Positions 1-7,989 of a stretch of DNA of 64,000 nucleotides are shown here, piece by piece. The notes under the pieces are model-generated. The model was not told where the DNA came from and made no database searches. It saw only the letters and a program-made list of their open reading frames with translations. Numbering within the stretch: position 1 is the stretch's first letter; each line of letters begins with the position of its first letter. The stretch comes from Pseudomonas uvaldensis (GTDB lineage Bacteria; Pseudomonadota; Gammaproteobacteria; Pseudomonadales; Pseudomonadaceae): assembly GCF_021271205.1 (NCBI RefSeq), contig NZ_JAIWKS010000013.1:57450-121449 (forward strand), written 5' to 3'. The position numbers were made by a program, and so were the translations under genes.

Positions 1-437
1 TCAACACCCAGCCACAAGATCTCGCACCGGCGCTCGACGCCTGTCGAAAAGCCGCGGACGCAGGCGATGCGCAAGCGCAATACGAGTTGGGCGAGTTCTA
101 CTACGAAGGCAAGGCGGCGCCCCGCGACCTCAAACAAGCCCTCGACTATTTCGAAAAAGCCTCGCTGCAAGGCCATGCCCAGGCACAGTTCAAGTTGGGC
201 GGCATGTTCTTCCATGGTGAAGGCGTACCCGCCAATAATGTCCAGGCCTACATCGTACTGAAGATGGCAGCCGTCAACGGCGCTGAAGAAGCCCTGGACA
301 CCGCCGACGAAGTCGCCGAGCAGATGCCCCGGGACGAGCTGGAAGTGGCGACCCAGGTGCTGGGGCAGATCTTCCGCAAATACCTGATGGAACTGCAGAA
401 CGCCGATGGGCGTACACCGTTCTCGCCATTGCCTTGA
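1..437 (+). CDS. Sel1-like repeat protein, C-terminal part (5' end outside window)
   Basis: The frame is open from the first base of the window (frame of position 3) to a TGA at 435-437, so the start lies upstream. The visible part has two Sel1/TPR-like helix repeats, recognisable by A-x-x-x-Y-x-L-G and K-A-A/K-A-S spacing (for example AQAQYELGEFYYEG and AQAQFKLGGMFFHGEG). Sel1 repeats form alpha solenoids used for protein-protein contact; no catalytic residues are visible. The C-terminal tail after the repeats (last 45 residues or so) is helical and acidic. A specific partner cannot be named. Confidence 0.8.
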   Translation, partial: NTQPQDLAPALDACRKAADAGDAQAQYELGEFYYEGKAAPRDLKQALDYFEKASLQGHAQAQFKLGGMFFHGEGVPANNVQAYIVLKMAAVNGAEEALDTADEVAEQMPRDELEVATQVLGQIFRKYLMELQNADGRTPFSPLP

Positions 438-463
438 TCATTGCTCTGGCTCTACAGGCCCTT

Positions 464-534
464 TCGCGAGCAAACCCGCTCCCACACAGGATCTCGGGTG
501 CTCACAATTAATGTGGGAGCGGGCTTGCGCGCGA
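464..534. repeat. REP pair (Pseudomonas palindromic repeat)
   Basis: Two inverted copies of the REP core (TTCGCGAGCAAACCCGCTCC and its complement with a GCGCGCGAA end) flank a short spacer between convergent genes. One of about fifteen such units in the window. Confidence 0.85.
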
Positions 535-558
535 ATGAAGGCAACTCGGTTTTAAGTC

Positions 559-888
559 TTACTTCTCAGGCATCGGCATCGGAAACGGCATGACATTGCC
601 GACCCCGCCACGGGCCTCGCTGATTTTCGGCGTGCCCAGGCGCTCGACCTCGTCGATACGCACGATCGAATGCATCGGCACGAAACTGCGCACCACGCCT
701 TCGAATTGCGCCTTGAGCTTTTCTTCGCTCGGGTCGACCACAACCTGCGTGCGCTCACCAAAGACGAACTCCTCGACTTCCAGGAAGCCCCACAGATCGC
801 TCTGGTAGATCTGCTTGGCGTACATCTCGAACACCTGGCCCTGGTTGAGGAAAATCACCTTGTAGATTGGAGCTTCACGTTTGGTCAT
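559..888 (-). CDS. DUF1820 family protein
   Basis: A 109-residue protein starting MTKREAPIYKVIFLNQGQ and ending in a methionine/proline-rich tail (PFPMPMPEK). The sequence matches what I know as the DUF1820 family, a small conserved gammaproteobacterial protein of unknown function usually encoded next to miaB. The ATG at 886-888 was chosen because family similarity begins there; the longer reading frame upstream is only antisense to miaB. It is divergent from miaB with a shared 132-base intergenic region. No enzyme motif or membrane segment is visible. Confidence 0.85.
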   Translation of the reverse strand: MTKREAPIYKVIFLNQGQVFEMYAKQIYQSDLWGFLEVEEFVFGERTQVVVDPSEEKLKAQFEGVVRSFVPMHSIVRIDEVERLGTPKISEARGGVGNVMPFPMPMPEK

Positions 889-928
889 GGCGGGCGAAAC
901 ACATCGGCGGGTAAAAATGAGGGCGCAA

Positions 929-934
929 ACTATA
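929..934 (-). promoter_or_regulatory. Probable -10 element for the DUF1820 gene
   Basis: On the minus strand this reads TATAGT, 41 bases upstream of the start codon. No good -35 is visible 16-18 bases further upstream, so only the -10 is claimed. Confidence 0.4.
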
Positions 935-980
935 GCATGCCACTGCTCGCGCTGCGGTAGGAACCTGGGGACTTGTTCCC

Positions 981-986
981 TATAAT
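981..986 (+). promoter_or_regulatory. Probable -10 element of the miaB promoter
   Basis: A perfect TATAAT lies 35 bases before the miaB ATG, inside the divergent DUF1820/miaB spacer. A matching -35 is poor, so the assignment rests on the -10 and its position. Confidence 0.5.
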
Positions 987-1020
987 GCGCGGTTCTTTGA
1001 ATCACGTGAGACTCAGGTCC

Positions 1021-2349
1021 ATGGCCAAGAAGCTTTACATCGAAACCCACGGTTGCCAGATGAACGAGTACGACAGCTCGCGCATGGTCGATCTGCTGGG
1101 TGAACACCAGGCCCTGGAAGTCACCGCCCGCGCCGAAGATGCGGACGTGATCCTGCTCAACACCTGCTCGATCCGCGAACGTGCCCAGGACCGGGTTTAT
1201 TCCCAGCTCGGCCGCTGGCGCGAACTGAAGCAGGCCAACCCGGAAATGGTCATCGCCGTGGGTGGCTGCGTCGCCAGCCAGGAAGGTGCAGCCATTCGTG
1301 ACCGTGCGCCCTATGTGGACGTGGTTTTCGGCCCGCAGACCCTGCATCGCCTGCCGGAGATGATCGACGCGGCACGCGTCACCAAATTGCCGCAAGTGGA
1401 CGTTACGTTCCCGGAAATCGAGAAATTCGACCACCTGCCCGAACCCCGTATCGACGGCCCGAGTGCCTACGTGTCGGTGATGGAAGGTTGCAGCAAGTAC
1501 TGCACGTTCTGCGTGGTGCCCTATACCCGGGGCGAGGAAGTCAGCCGGCCGTTCGACGACGTGATCGCCGAAATCATTCACCTGGCGGAAAACGGCGTGC
1601 GCGAAGTGACGCTGCTGGGGCAGAACGTCAATGGCTATCGCGGCCTGACCCATGATGGACGCCTGGCGGACCTCGCCGAGCTGATCCGCGTGGTGGCTGC
1701 GGTAGATGGCATCGACCGCATCCGCTACACCACCTCCCATCCTCTGGAATTCTCCGACAGCCTGATCCGTGCCCATGCTGAGGTGCCGGAACTGGTCAAA
1801 CACCTGCACTTGCCGGTGCAATCGGGCTCGGACCGGATCCTCGCAGCCATGAAGCGCAACCACACGGCGCTGGAGTACAAATCCAAGCTGCGCAAACTGC
1901 GGGCGGCGGTGCCAGGCATCTGCATCAGCTCGGATTTCATCGTCGGCTTCCCGGGTGAAACAGAGAAAGACTTCCAGCAGACCATGAAGCTGATCGAAGA
2001 CGTGGGCTTCGACTTTTCCTATTCCTTTGTCTACAGCCAACGACCGGGCACTCCGGCGGCGGACCTGGCGGATGACACCCCCGAAGAACTGAAAAAGGAA
2101 CGGCTTAACGCTCTGCAGCACCGCTTGAACCAGCAGGGTTTCGAAATCAGCCGACAAATGGTCGGTACCATCCAGCGGATCCTGGTAACCGATTACTCCA
2201 AGAAAGACCCGGGCGAATTGCAGGGAAGGACTGAAAATAACCGCATCGTCAACTTCCGCTGCGACACCCCGGCCCTGATCGGCCAGTTCGCCGATGTGCA
2301 CATCGATTCCGCGCAACCGCACTCCCTGCGGGGTTCCCTGGTCCAGTAG
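1021..2349 (+). CDS. miaB: tRNA-2-methylthio-N6-dimethylallyladenosine synthase MiaB
   Basis: 442 residues. MiaB is a radical-SAM methylthiotransferase that adds the 2-methylthio group to i6A37 of tRNAs reading UNN codons. The N-terminal UPF0004 domain starts KKLYIETHGCQMNEYDS and supplies cysteines for the auxiliary cluster; the radical-SAM motif C157-x3-C161-x2-C164 is in GCSKYCTFCVVPYTRG; a TRAM domain follows (about 380-440). Start is the ATG at 1021 rather than the earlier in-frame codon at 973, because family similarity begins with MAKKLYIETHG and the -10 lies at 981. Full length, no anomalies. Confidence 0.97.
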   Translation: MAKKLYIETHGCQMNEYDSSRMVDLLGEHQALEVTARAEDADVILLNTCSIRERAQDRVYSQLGRWRELKQANPEMVIAVGGCVASQEGAAIRDRAPYVDVVFGPQTLHRLPEMIDAARVTKLPQVDVTFPEIEKFDHLPEPRIDGPSAYVSVMEGCSKYCTFCVVPYTRGEEVSRPFDDVIAEIIHLAENGVREVTLLGQNVNGYRGLTHDGRLADLAELIRVVAAVDGIDRIRYTTSHPLEFSDSLIRAHAEVPELVKHLHLPVQSGSDRILAAMKRNHTALEYKSKLRKLRAAVPGICISSDFIVGFPGETEKDFQQTMKLIEDVGFDFSYSFVYSQRPGTPAADLADDTPEELKKERLNALQHRLNQQGFEISRQMVGTIQRILVTDYSKKDPGELQGRTENNRIVNFRCDTPALIGQFADVHIDSAQPHSLRGSLVQ

Positions 2350-2361
2350 CCACACCATTCC

Positions 2362-2453
2362 CTGTGCGAGCGGGCTTGCTCGCGATAGCGGTGGATCAGT
2401 TGATGCAAATGTCGACTGACACTCAGCCATCGCGAGCAGGCTCGCTCCCACAG
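2362..2453. repeat. REP pair
   Basis: Inverted REP cores (GCGAGCGGGCTTGCTCGCGA and TCGCGAGCAGGCTCGCTCCC) separated by about 45 bases, immediately after miaB. Confidence 0.9.
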
Positions 2454-2554
2454 GGATCGTGTCGGGCCCTGTGATCGTTTAAGACCTTTCGCACCCAGCC
2501 TACTGGCGTTATCCTTGATTTCATCTCAATTGCCCCGGGCGGCTAAAAACGACC

Positions 2555-3562
2555 TTGAACGCACCCATCGAACCTCATCGTTTCATTCTCGAGCCCTTTG
2601 AGGCTCGCCGCTTCGCCAATCTGTGCGGGCAGTTCGACGAGCATCTGCGCTTGATCGAACAGCGCCTGGCCATCGAAATCCGCAATCGCGGAAACCAGTT
2701 CGAGCTGATCGGCGAACCCAAGCACACCACCTCCGCGGAAAACCTGCTGCGCCGCCTCTACCGGGAAACCAAGGGGAGCGAATTGTCGCCGGACACCGTC
2801 CACCTGTTCCTGCAGGAGTCGGCGGTCGAGGAACTCGACAATCACGCCCCGTCGGAACCCGCCGTGGCCCTGCGCACGAAAAAAGGCATGATTCGCCCTC
2901 GCGGCTTGAATCAGCAGCGCTACGTGAAGGAAATCCTGGGCAACGACATCAACTTCGGCATCGGCCCGGCCGGCACCGGCAAGACCTACCTGGCCGTGGC
3001 TTGCGCCGTGGACGCCCTGGAGCGTGAACAGGTGCGGCGCATCCTGCTGGTGCGTCCGGCGGTCGAAGCCGGGGAAAAGCTCGGTTTCCTACCCGGAGAC
3101 CTGACCCAGAAGATCGACCCGTATCTGCGCCCGCTCTATGACGCCCTGTATGAAATGCTCGGCTTCGAACATGTCGCCAAGCTGATCGAACGCCAGGTCA
3201 TCGAAGTCGCGCCGCTGGCCTACATGCGTGGTCGTACGCTGAACAACAGCTTCATCATCCTCGACGAAAGCCAGAACACCACCGTCGAACAGATGAAAAT
3301 GTTCCTGACCCGGATCGGCTTCGGCTCCACTGCGGTCATCACCGGGGATATCACCCAGGTCGACTTGCCCCGCGGCACCAAATCCGGGCTGAACCATGTG
3401 ATCCAGGTGCTCAAGGAGGTCCCGGGCATCAGCTTCACGCATTTCCTGCCCAAGGACGTCGTGCGGCATCCGCTGGTGCAACGCATCGTCGAGGCCTACG
3501 AGCGCTTCGAGCAACGCGCCGAGGACTCGCATGAAAGCAAAGGCAGCCGCCACGATGCTTGA
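2555..3562 (+). CDS. ybeZ: PhoH-like ATPase YbeZ
   Basis: 335 residues. YbeZ is a PhoH-family NTPase that works with the endoribonuclease YbeY in rRNA maturation and ribosome quality control. The P-loop GPAGTGKT is at residues 137-144, Walker B is in FIILDESQNTT, and SxVITGDITQVDLP follows in the C-terminal half. The start is a TTG at 2555 giving MNAPIEPHRFILEP, which is where the family begins; no ATG fits. It is the first gene of a ybeZ-ybeY-corC-lnt run and overlaps ybeY by 8 bases, consistent with translational coupling. Confidence 0.95.
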   Translation: MNAPIEPHRFILEPFEARRFANLCGQFDEHLRLIEQRLAIEIRNRGNQFELIGEPKHTTSAENLLRRLYRETKGSELSPDTVHLFLQESAVEELDNHAPSEPAVALRTKKGMIRPRGLNQQRYVKEILGNDINFGIGPAGTGKTYLAVACAVDALEREQVRRILLVRPAVEAGEKLGFLPGDLTQKIDPYLRPLYDALYEMLGFEHVAKLIERQVIEVAPLAYMRGRTLNNSFIILDESQNTTVEQMKMFLTRIGFGSTAVITGDITQVDLPRGTKSGLNHVIQVLKEVPGISFTHFLPKDVVRHPLVQRIVEAYERFEQRAEDSHESKGSRHDA

Positions 3563-4013
3563 ACTCGACCTGCAACTGGCCAGCGAACATGAAGCTCCCA
3601 GCGAAACACGTTTCCGACAATGGTGCGAGCTGGCCCTGCGCCAGCGCAGCGCCGACTCGGAGCTGACGATCCGCCTGGTGGACGAGCCCGAGGGGCGTGA
3701 GCTGAACCACACCTGGCGACAGAAGGACTACGCCACCAACGTGTTGTCGTTCCCCGCCGACGTCCCCGATGGACTGCTCGACATCCCGCTGCTGGGGGAC
3801 CTGGTGATCTGCGTCCCGGTAGTGGAGCGTGAAGCTGCCGAACAGGGCAAGGCACTCGAGGCCCACTGGGCCCATCTGGTGATTCACGGCTGCTTGCATC
3901 TTCTGGGCTACGACCATATCGAAGATGACGAAGCCGAAGAAATGGAAGCACTGGAACGGACGTTGCTTGCAGAGTTGGGGCATCCCGACCCTTACGCCGG
4001 CGACGAACACTGA
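3555..4013 (+). CDS. ybeY: Endoribonuclease YbeY (16S rRNA 3'-end maturation)
   Basis: 152 residues from the ATG at 3555. YbeY is a zinc-dependent single-strand RNase required for 16S rRNA 3' processing and late 70S quality control. The metal site is the H111-x3-H115-x5-H121 motif in HGCLHLLGYDH. An in-frame ATG at 3531 would add eight residues (MKAKAAAT), but the family begins at MLELDLQ, so the internal start is preferred. It lies directly between ybeZ and corC. Confidence 0.95.
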   Translation: MLELDLQLASEHEAPSETRFRQWCELALRQRSADSELTIRLVDEPEGRELNHTWRQKDYATNVLSFPADVPDGLLDIPLLGDLVICVPVVEREAAEQGKALEAHWAHLVIHGCLHLLGYDHIEDDEAEEMEALERTLLAELGHPDPYAGDEH

Positions 4014-4053
4014 TACATCAACCTGTAACGATAAAGGATTCAGAGTAATCGCT

Positions 4054-4893
4054 ATGAGCGAAGATCGATCGAGCAACGGGCAGAAGTCATGGCTGGGCAA
4101 GCTCACCCAGGCTTTTGCCCATGAGCCGAAGAATCGCCAGGAGCTGCTGGAGCTGCTGCGCGACGCACACCAGAACAAATTGTTGGACAGCGAAGCGCTG
4201 GCCATCGTCGAAGGCGCCATCCAGGTCGCTGACCTGCAGGTCCGGGACATCATGGTCCCACGCTCGCAGATGATCAGCATCAAGGCGACCCAGACGCCCC
4301 GCGAATTCCTGCCAGCCGTGGTTGATTCCGCCCACTCCCGTTACCCGGTGGTCGGCGAGAGCCATGACGACGTCATGGGCGTTTTGTTGGCCAAGGATCT
4401 GCTGCCGTTGATCCTTCAGGAAAATGGCGACAGCTTCAATATCAAGGATCTGTTGCGTCCGGCCACGTTCGTGCCCGAATCCAAGCGCCTCAATGTGCTG
4501 CTGCGCGAATTCCGCGCCAATCACAACCACATGGCCATCGTCATCGACGAGTATGGCGGCGTGGCAGGACTGGTCACCATCGAGGACGTGCTCGAACAGA
4601 TCGTCGGCGACATCGAGGATGAGCATGACGTCGAGGAGGACAGTTACATCAAACCTCTGCCCAGTGGCGACTTCCTGATCAAGGCGCTGACGCCTATCGA
4701 GAATTTCAACGAGTTCTTCGACAGCGAGTTTTCCGACGACGAATTCGATACTGTCGGCGGCCTGGTGATGAGCGCATTCGGACACCTGCCCAAGCGCAAC
4801 GAAACCACGGAAATCGGTTCCTGGCGTTTCCGCATCCTGAACGCCGACAGTCGTCGGATTCATCTGCTGCGCCTGTCCCCCATTGCCCGATAA
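4054..4893 (+). CDS. corC: CorC/HlyC-type transporter-associated CBS protein
   Basis: 279 residues. Two CBS domains (roughly 65-190, beginning VRDIMVPRSQM) are followed by a CorC_HlyC domain at the C terminus. E. coli CorC was linked to Mg2+/Co2+ efflux through CorA. The soluble form here lacks the N-terminal CNNM membrane domain, as is normal for the ybeY-adjacent version. Start ATG 4054 gives MSEDRSSNGQKSWLGKL, preceded by a short purine-rich stretch. Gap to ybeY is 40 bases, to lnt 27, so it is likely one operon. Confidence 0.93.
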   Translation: MSEDRSSNGQKSWLGKLTQAFAHEPKNRQELLELLRDAHQNKLLDSEALAIVEGAIQVADLQVRDIMVPRSQMISIKATQTPREFLPAVVDSAHSRYPVVGESHDDVMGVLLAKDLLPLILQENGDSFNIKDLLRPATFVPESKRLNVLLREFRANHNHMAIVIDEYGGVAGLVTIEDVLEQIVGDIEDEHDVEEDSYIKPLPSGDFLIKALTPIENFNEFFDSEFSDDEFDTVGGLVMSAFGHLPKRNETTEIGSWRFRILNADSRRIHLLRLSPIAR

Positions 4894-4920
4894 ACCCTGC
4901 GAGACCCGCTAAGGACGAAA

Positions 4921-6444
4921 ATGCGCTGGATAACCCGCCCCGGCTGGCCCGGTAACCTGCTGGCCGTGGCGGCCGGCGCCATCACCACCCTGGCCCTGGC
5001 CCCCTTCGACATCTGGCCGCTGGCGTTGCTGGCGGTAGGGTTGTTCTACGCGGGGTTGCGCGAGCTTTCGCCGCGCCAGGCCCTCGGCCGTGGCTGGTAC
5101 TTCGGCTTTGGCCTGTTTGGCGCCGGCACCAGTTGGATCTACGTCAGCATCCATAACTTCGGCGGCGCCTCGGTGCTGCTGGCCGGGTTGCTGATGCTGC
5201 TGTTCATTGCCGCCATCGCCTGGTTCTTTGCCCTGCCCGCCTGGCTGTGGGCGCGCTGGTTGCGACGCAACGAAGCGCCGTTAGCCGACGCCCTGGCGTT
5301 CGCTGCGCTGTGGTTGGGCCAGGAAGCCTTCCGCGGCTGGTTCCTCACCGGCTTCCCATGGCTCTACTCCGGCTACAGCCAACTCGACGGCCCTTTGGCC
5401 GGTCTCGCGCCGCTGGGCGGGATGTGGCTGATTTCCTTCACCCTGGCCCTGACCGCTGCACTGCTGTACAACGCACCCCGGCTGATCCGCGCCAGGCGCA
5501 AAGGCTTCATCGCCGCCGGCCTGATGCTGCTGGTCGGCCCCTGGATTGTCGGCATGGCGCTTAAAGGGCATGCCTGGACCAGCCCTTCGGGCGCACCGCT
5601 GAGCGTCGCGGCGATCCAGGGCAACATCGAACAAAACATGAAATGGGATCCGGAACAACTCAACGCGCAGTTGGCCCTATACCGGGACATGAGTTTTACC
5701 TCCAAGCGCGCCGACCTGTTGATCTGGCCGGAAACGGCAGTCCCGGTGCTCAAGGAGTCCGCCCAGGGCTACCTGGACATGATGGGCAGCTTCGCCGCCG
5801 AGCGGCAGTCGGCGTTGATTACCGGCGTGCCGATTCGCCAACTGGTGCGCCATGAGAAGCGTTACTTCAATGGCATCACTGTGACCGGCGAAGGCGATGG
5901 CACCTACTTGAAGCAAAAGTTGGTGCCCTTCGGCGAATACGTGCCCTTGCAAGACATCCTGCGTGGCCTGATCGCGTTCTTCGATCTGCCGATGTCGGAC
6001 TTCGCTCGAGGCCCTGCCGACCAGCCGCTATTACAGGCCAAGGGTTACCAGATCGCGCCGTTCATCTGCTACGAAGTGGTCTATCCGGAATTTGCCGCCA
6101 ACCTCTCGGCACGCAGCGACCTGCTACTGACCATCAGCAACGACACCTGGTTCGGCACCTCGATCGGCCCGTTGCAACACCTGCAAATGGCGCAGATGCG
6201 GGCCCTGGAAGCTGGCCGCTGGATGATTCGCGCCACCAACAATGGCGTGACCGGCCTGATCGACCCCTTTGGGCAAATCACCGCAAAGATCCCTCAATTC
6301 GAGCGAGGCATCCTCTATGGCGACGTGGTGCCGATGCATGGATTGACACCGTACCTGCAATGGCGCTCGTGGCCATTGATCATCCTGTGCGTGTTGCTGG
6401 TGGGCTGGGCGCTGATGGCGGGCCGGATGGCCAAGACGGTCTAA
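4921..6444 (+). CDS. lnt: Apolipoprotein N-acyltransferase Lnt
   Basis: 507 residues. Lnt adds the third acyl chain to the N-terminal cysteine of lipoproteins in the inner membrane. Six or so hydrophobic segments occupy the first 200 residues, followed by a periplasmic nitrilase-fold domain. The catalytic triad is visible as Glu271 (LIWPETAVP), Lys331 (YLKQKLVPFGE) and Cys383 (FICYEVVYPE). A final hydrophobic helix closes the protein. Last gene of the ybeZ-ybeY-corC-lnt group; a palindrome at 6457-6488 follows. Confidence 0.97.
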   Translation: MRWITRPGWPGNLLAVAAGAITTLALAPFDIWPLALLAVGLFYAGLRELSPRQALGRGWYFGFGLFGAGTSWIYVSIHNFGGASVLLAGLLMLLFIAAIAWFFALPAWLWARWLRRNEAPLADALAFAALWLGQEAFRGWFLTGFPWLYSGYSQLDGPLAGLAPLGGMWLISFTLALTAALLYNAPRLIRARRKGFIAAGLMLLVGPWIVGMALKGHAWTSPSGAPLSVAAIQGNIEQNMKWDPEQLNAQLALYRDMSFTSKRADLLIWPETAVPVLKESAQGYLDMMGSFAAERQSALITGVPIRQLVRHEKRYFNGITVTGEGDGTYLKQKLVPFGEYVPLQDILRGLIAFFDLPMSDFARGPADQPLLQAKGYQIAPFICYEVVYPEFAANLSARSDLLLTISNDTWFGTSIGPLQHLQMAQMRALEAGRWMIRATNNGVTGLIDPFGQITAKIPQFERGILYGDVVPMHGLTPYLQWRSWPLIILCVLLVGWALMAGRMAKTV

Positions 6445-6456
6445 GGCCTTTCCCCC

Positions 6457-6488
6457 CTGTGGTGAGGGGATAAATCCCCTCGCCACAG
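6457..6488. repeat. Palindromic repeat, second family (TGTGGCGAGGGGAT type)
   Basis: CTGTGGTGAGGGGAT pairs with ATCCCCTCGCCACAG around two central bases. A related partial copy occurs at 48734. It lies between convergent lnt and the elyC-like gene and could also end transcription, although no T-run follows. Confidence 0.75.
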
Positions 6489-6512
6489 ATAAACAACTCA
6501 TCACGAAGCCGT

Positions 6513-7274
6513 TCAGCGATAGAACAACCAATACCCCACCAGCCCCGCCGCCTCGTTCATCAACTGCCCGGACTGCCAGATCGCCTTGAACTCCGGCATC
6601 CAGCCGCCCAGCGGCCGGGCATTTTCCTGCCCCAGAAAGCCAACCGGCGCCGGCAGTACGTCAAACCCGGCCCGCTCGAAACTCCAGACCGCCCGTGGCA
6701 TATGCCATGCCTGGGTCACCACCACGACACGCTGGATGCCCTCCGGTAACAGGACCTCTGCGCTCATCCGGGCATTTTCCCAAGTCGTGCGGCTGCGTTT
6801 TTCCTGCCAGCGCACCGTGACGCCGAAATCTCCCTGCATCGAATCGGCCATCAATTCGGCTTCACTGGGCGGGCTGCCATAGTGCAAGCCGCCCGTCACC
6901 AGCACCGGCAACCCCGACGCCTTGGCCAGCCGCGCGGCATAACGCTGGCGCTCCAGGCCGACACCGGTGGGTTGGTCGGCTCCCCAGGCCAGGTCACCAC
7001 GTTCGCGGCCAGCACCCAATATCACGATGGCATCGGCGCGCTGGGCCAGGGTTGCCCAGTCGCTGCGAGGCAACGGTGGCTCGCGCTCCAGCGCCTTGGC
7101 GCTCCACTGTACGACCACGGGCAGGCTCATCAGCCAGAAACCGCCCAGGCCGACGAAAAAACACAGGCGAGCCAGGCGCGGCCGAGTGTTTCGCCACCAC
7201 CAGGCAAGCACCAGCAGTAGTAAAAGAAGGCCGGGAGGTAATAAAAGTTGTTTGATGAAATAGCGAAACGGCAT
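6513..7274 (-). CDS. ElyC/SanA/YdcF family envelope protein (DUF218)
   Basis: 253 residues. Two N-terminal hydrophobic segments (about 8-25 and 36-55) anchor a DUF218 domain beginning ADAIVILGAGRERG and containing LPVLVTGG, TTWENARMSAE and VTQAWHMPRA. It resembles E. coli ElyC, an envelope biogenesis factor tied to lipid carrier or peptidoglycan metabolism; the enzymatic role is not settled. Directly in front of the start codon is a 10-bp hairpin (7274-7297) that contains the Shine-Dalgarno-like GGAG, so translation may be structure-controlled. Confidence 0.85.
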   Translation of the reverse strand: MPFRYFIKQLLLPPGLLLLLLVLAWWWRNTRPRLARLCFFVGLGGFWLMSLPVVVQWSAKALEREPPLPRSDWATLAQRADAIVILGAGRERGDLAWGADQPTGVGLERQRYAARLAKASGLPVLVTGGLHYGSPPSEAELMADSMQGDFGVTVRWQEKRSRTTWENARMSAEVLLPEGIQRVVVVTQAWHMPRAVWSFERAGFDVLPAPVGFLGQENARPLGGWMPEFKAIWQSGQLMNEAAGLVGYWLFYR

Positions 7275-7297
7275 CGGGCATCTCCATAGATGCCCGA
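7274..7297 (-). promoter_or_regulatory. Hairpin covering the ribosome-binding site of the elyC-like gene
   Basis: On the minus strand TCGGGCATCT, loop ATGG, AGATGCCCGA form a perfect 10-bp stem. The only Shine-Dalgarno-like bases (GGAGA) sit in the loop and the 3' arm, and the last base of the stem is the A of the ATG. Confidence 0.6.
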
Positions 7298-7376
7298 AGC
7301 CTAGGTGGGTTGACGCAGAGCGACAACAGATTCGAAGGACCTTGAATCAAAAAAAGCAAAACGCGTGAACCCGGCC

Positions 7377-7697
7377 TTACTTGAACTGCAACGACCGGAC
7401 TTTTACAGCATCCTTGTCAGGCGTACGATCCTTGAGCCAGACAACCTTGGCCGAACGGGGCGCATCGAGACGCTGGATGACCTGGGCCCCGCTTGTGCGG
7501 GCCTGATGCCCGACCTGCTCAAGGTAAGCCTTGACCAGTTCGAACTCCGCAGGGCTCAAGCCCCGCAGTTCCAGCTCTACCGGACGCTCATTGCGCAAGC
7601 GACCGGCAGTTCTTGCGGCGTCCAGGGCCACCCCGAGACGATCGATCAGTTTTTCATACAACTCCGGTGTAGCGACTTCTCGTTGTGATTCAACCAT
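7377..7697 (-). CDS. Conserved small protein of unknown function
   Basis: 106 residues from an ATG at 7695-7697, starting MVESQREVATPELYEKL. The sequence is charged and predicted helical, with a central ELRGLSPAEFELVKAYLEQVGHQ segment; there is no signal peptide, transmembrane helix or recognised motif. It is divergent from leuS, in the position where P. aeruginosa also has a small hypothetical gene. Codon usage looks native. I do not recognise a function. Confidence 0.7.
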   Translation of the reverse strand: MVESQREVATPELYEKLIDRLGVALDAARTAGRLRNERPVELELRGLSPAEFELVKAYLEQVGHQARTSGAQVIQRLDAPRSAKVVWLKDRTPDKDAVKVRSLQFK

Positions 7698-7866
7698 CCC
7701 TCACCTCATTGAAGATAAGACTCACTCCCCATTGAGAAGCTTAGCTTCGCTGTGCAAACCGGCAGGACGCCGCGACCAACGGCCCTGAACACTCGCAGGC
7801 GCCGGCTGTCGGCACGGTCCGACACGCAATCAGGGTTTCCCTCCGCGGAGTGCGCTCATGTATGCT

Positions 7867-7989
7867 ACGGCGCTTCCTGTAACTCCACTTCCAGCTTGGC
7901 TGGGCATAGAAAGCGCCGCATCCGGCGTCGTTCGCGTCCAGCATGGCAATGAAGAGGATTGGGCCACCCCATTCAGTACAAAAGTAGCC
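7867..7989 (+). promoter_or_regulatory. leuS leader region
   Basis: A -10-like TATGCT at 7861-7866 precedes about 120 bases of untranslated leader before the leuS ATG. The leader holds a short GC hairpin (GCGCCG/CCGGCG, about 7913-7931). No T-box or leucine-codon leader peptide is visible; the leader may be a passive 5' UTR. Confidence 0.35.

Noticed and set aside
559..2451. 630-residue open frame on the minus strand across miaB
   Set aside because: It is antisense to miaB except for its last 109 residues, which are the real DUF1820 gene. High-GC codon bias keeps this frame open.
7858..7989. 44-residue N-terminal extension of LeuRS
   Set aside because: The extension begins at the putative -10 element and lacks similarity to the LeuRS N terminus, which starts at MHEHYQPREIE.
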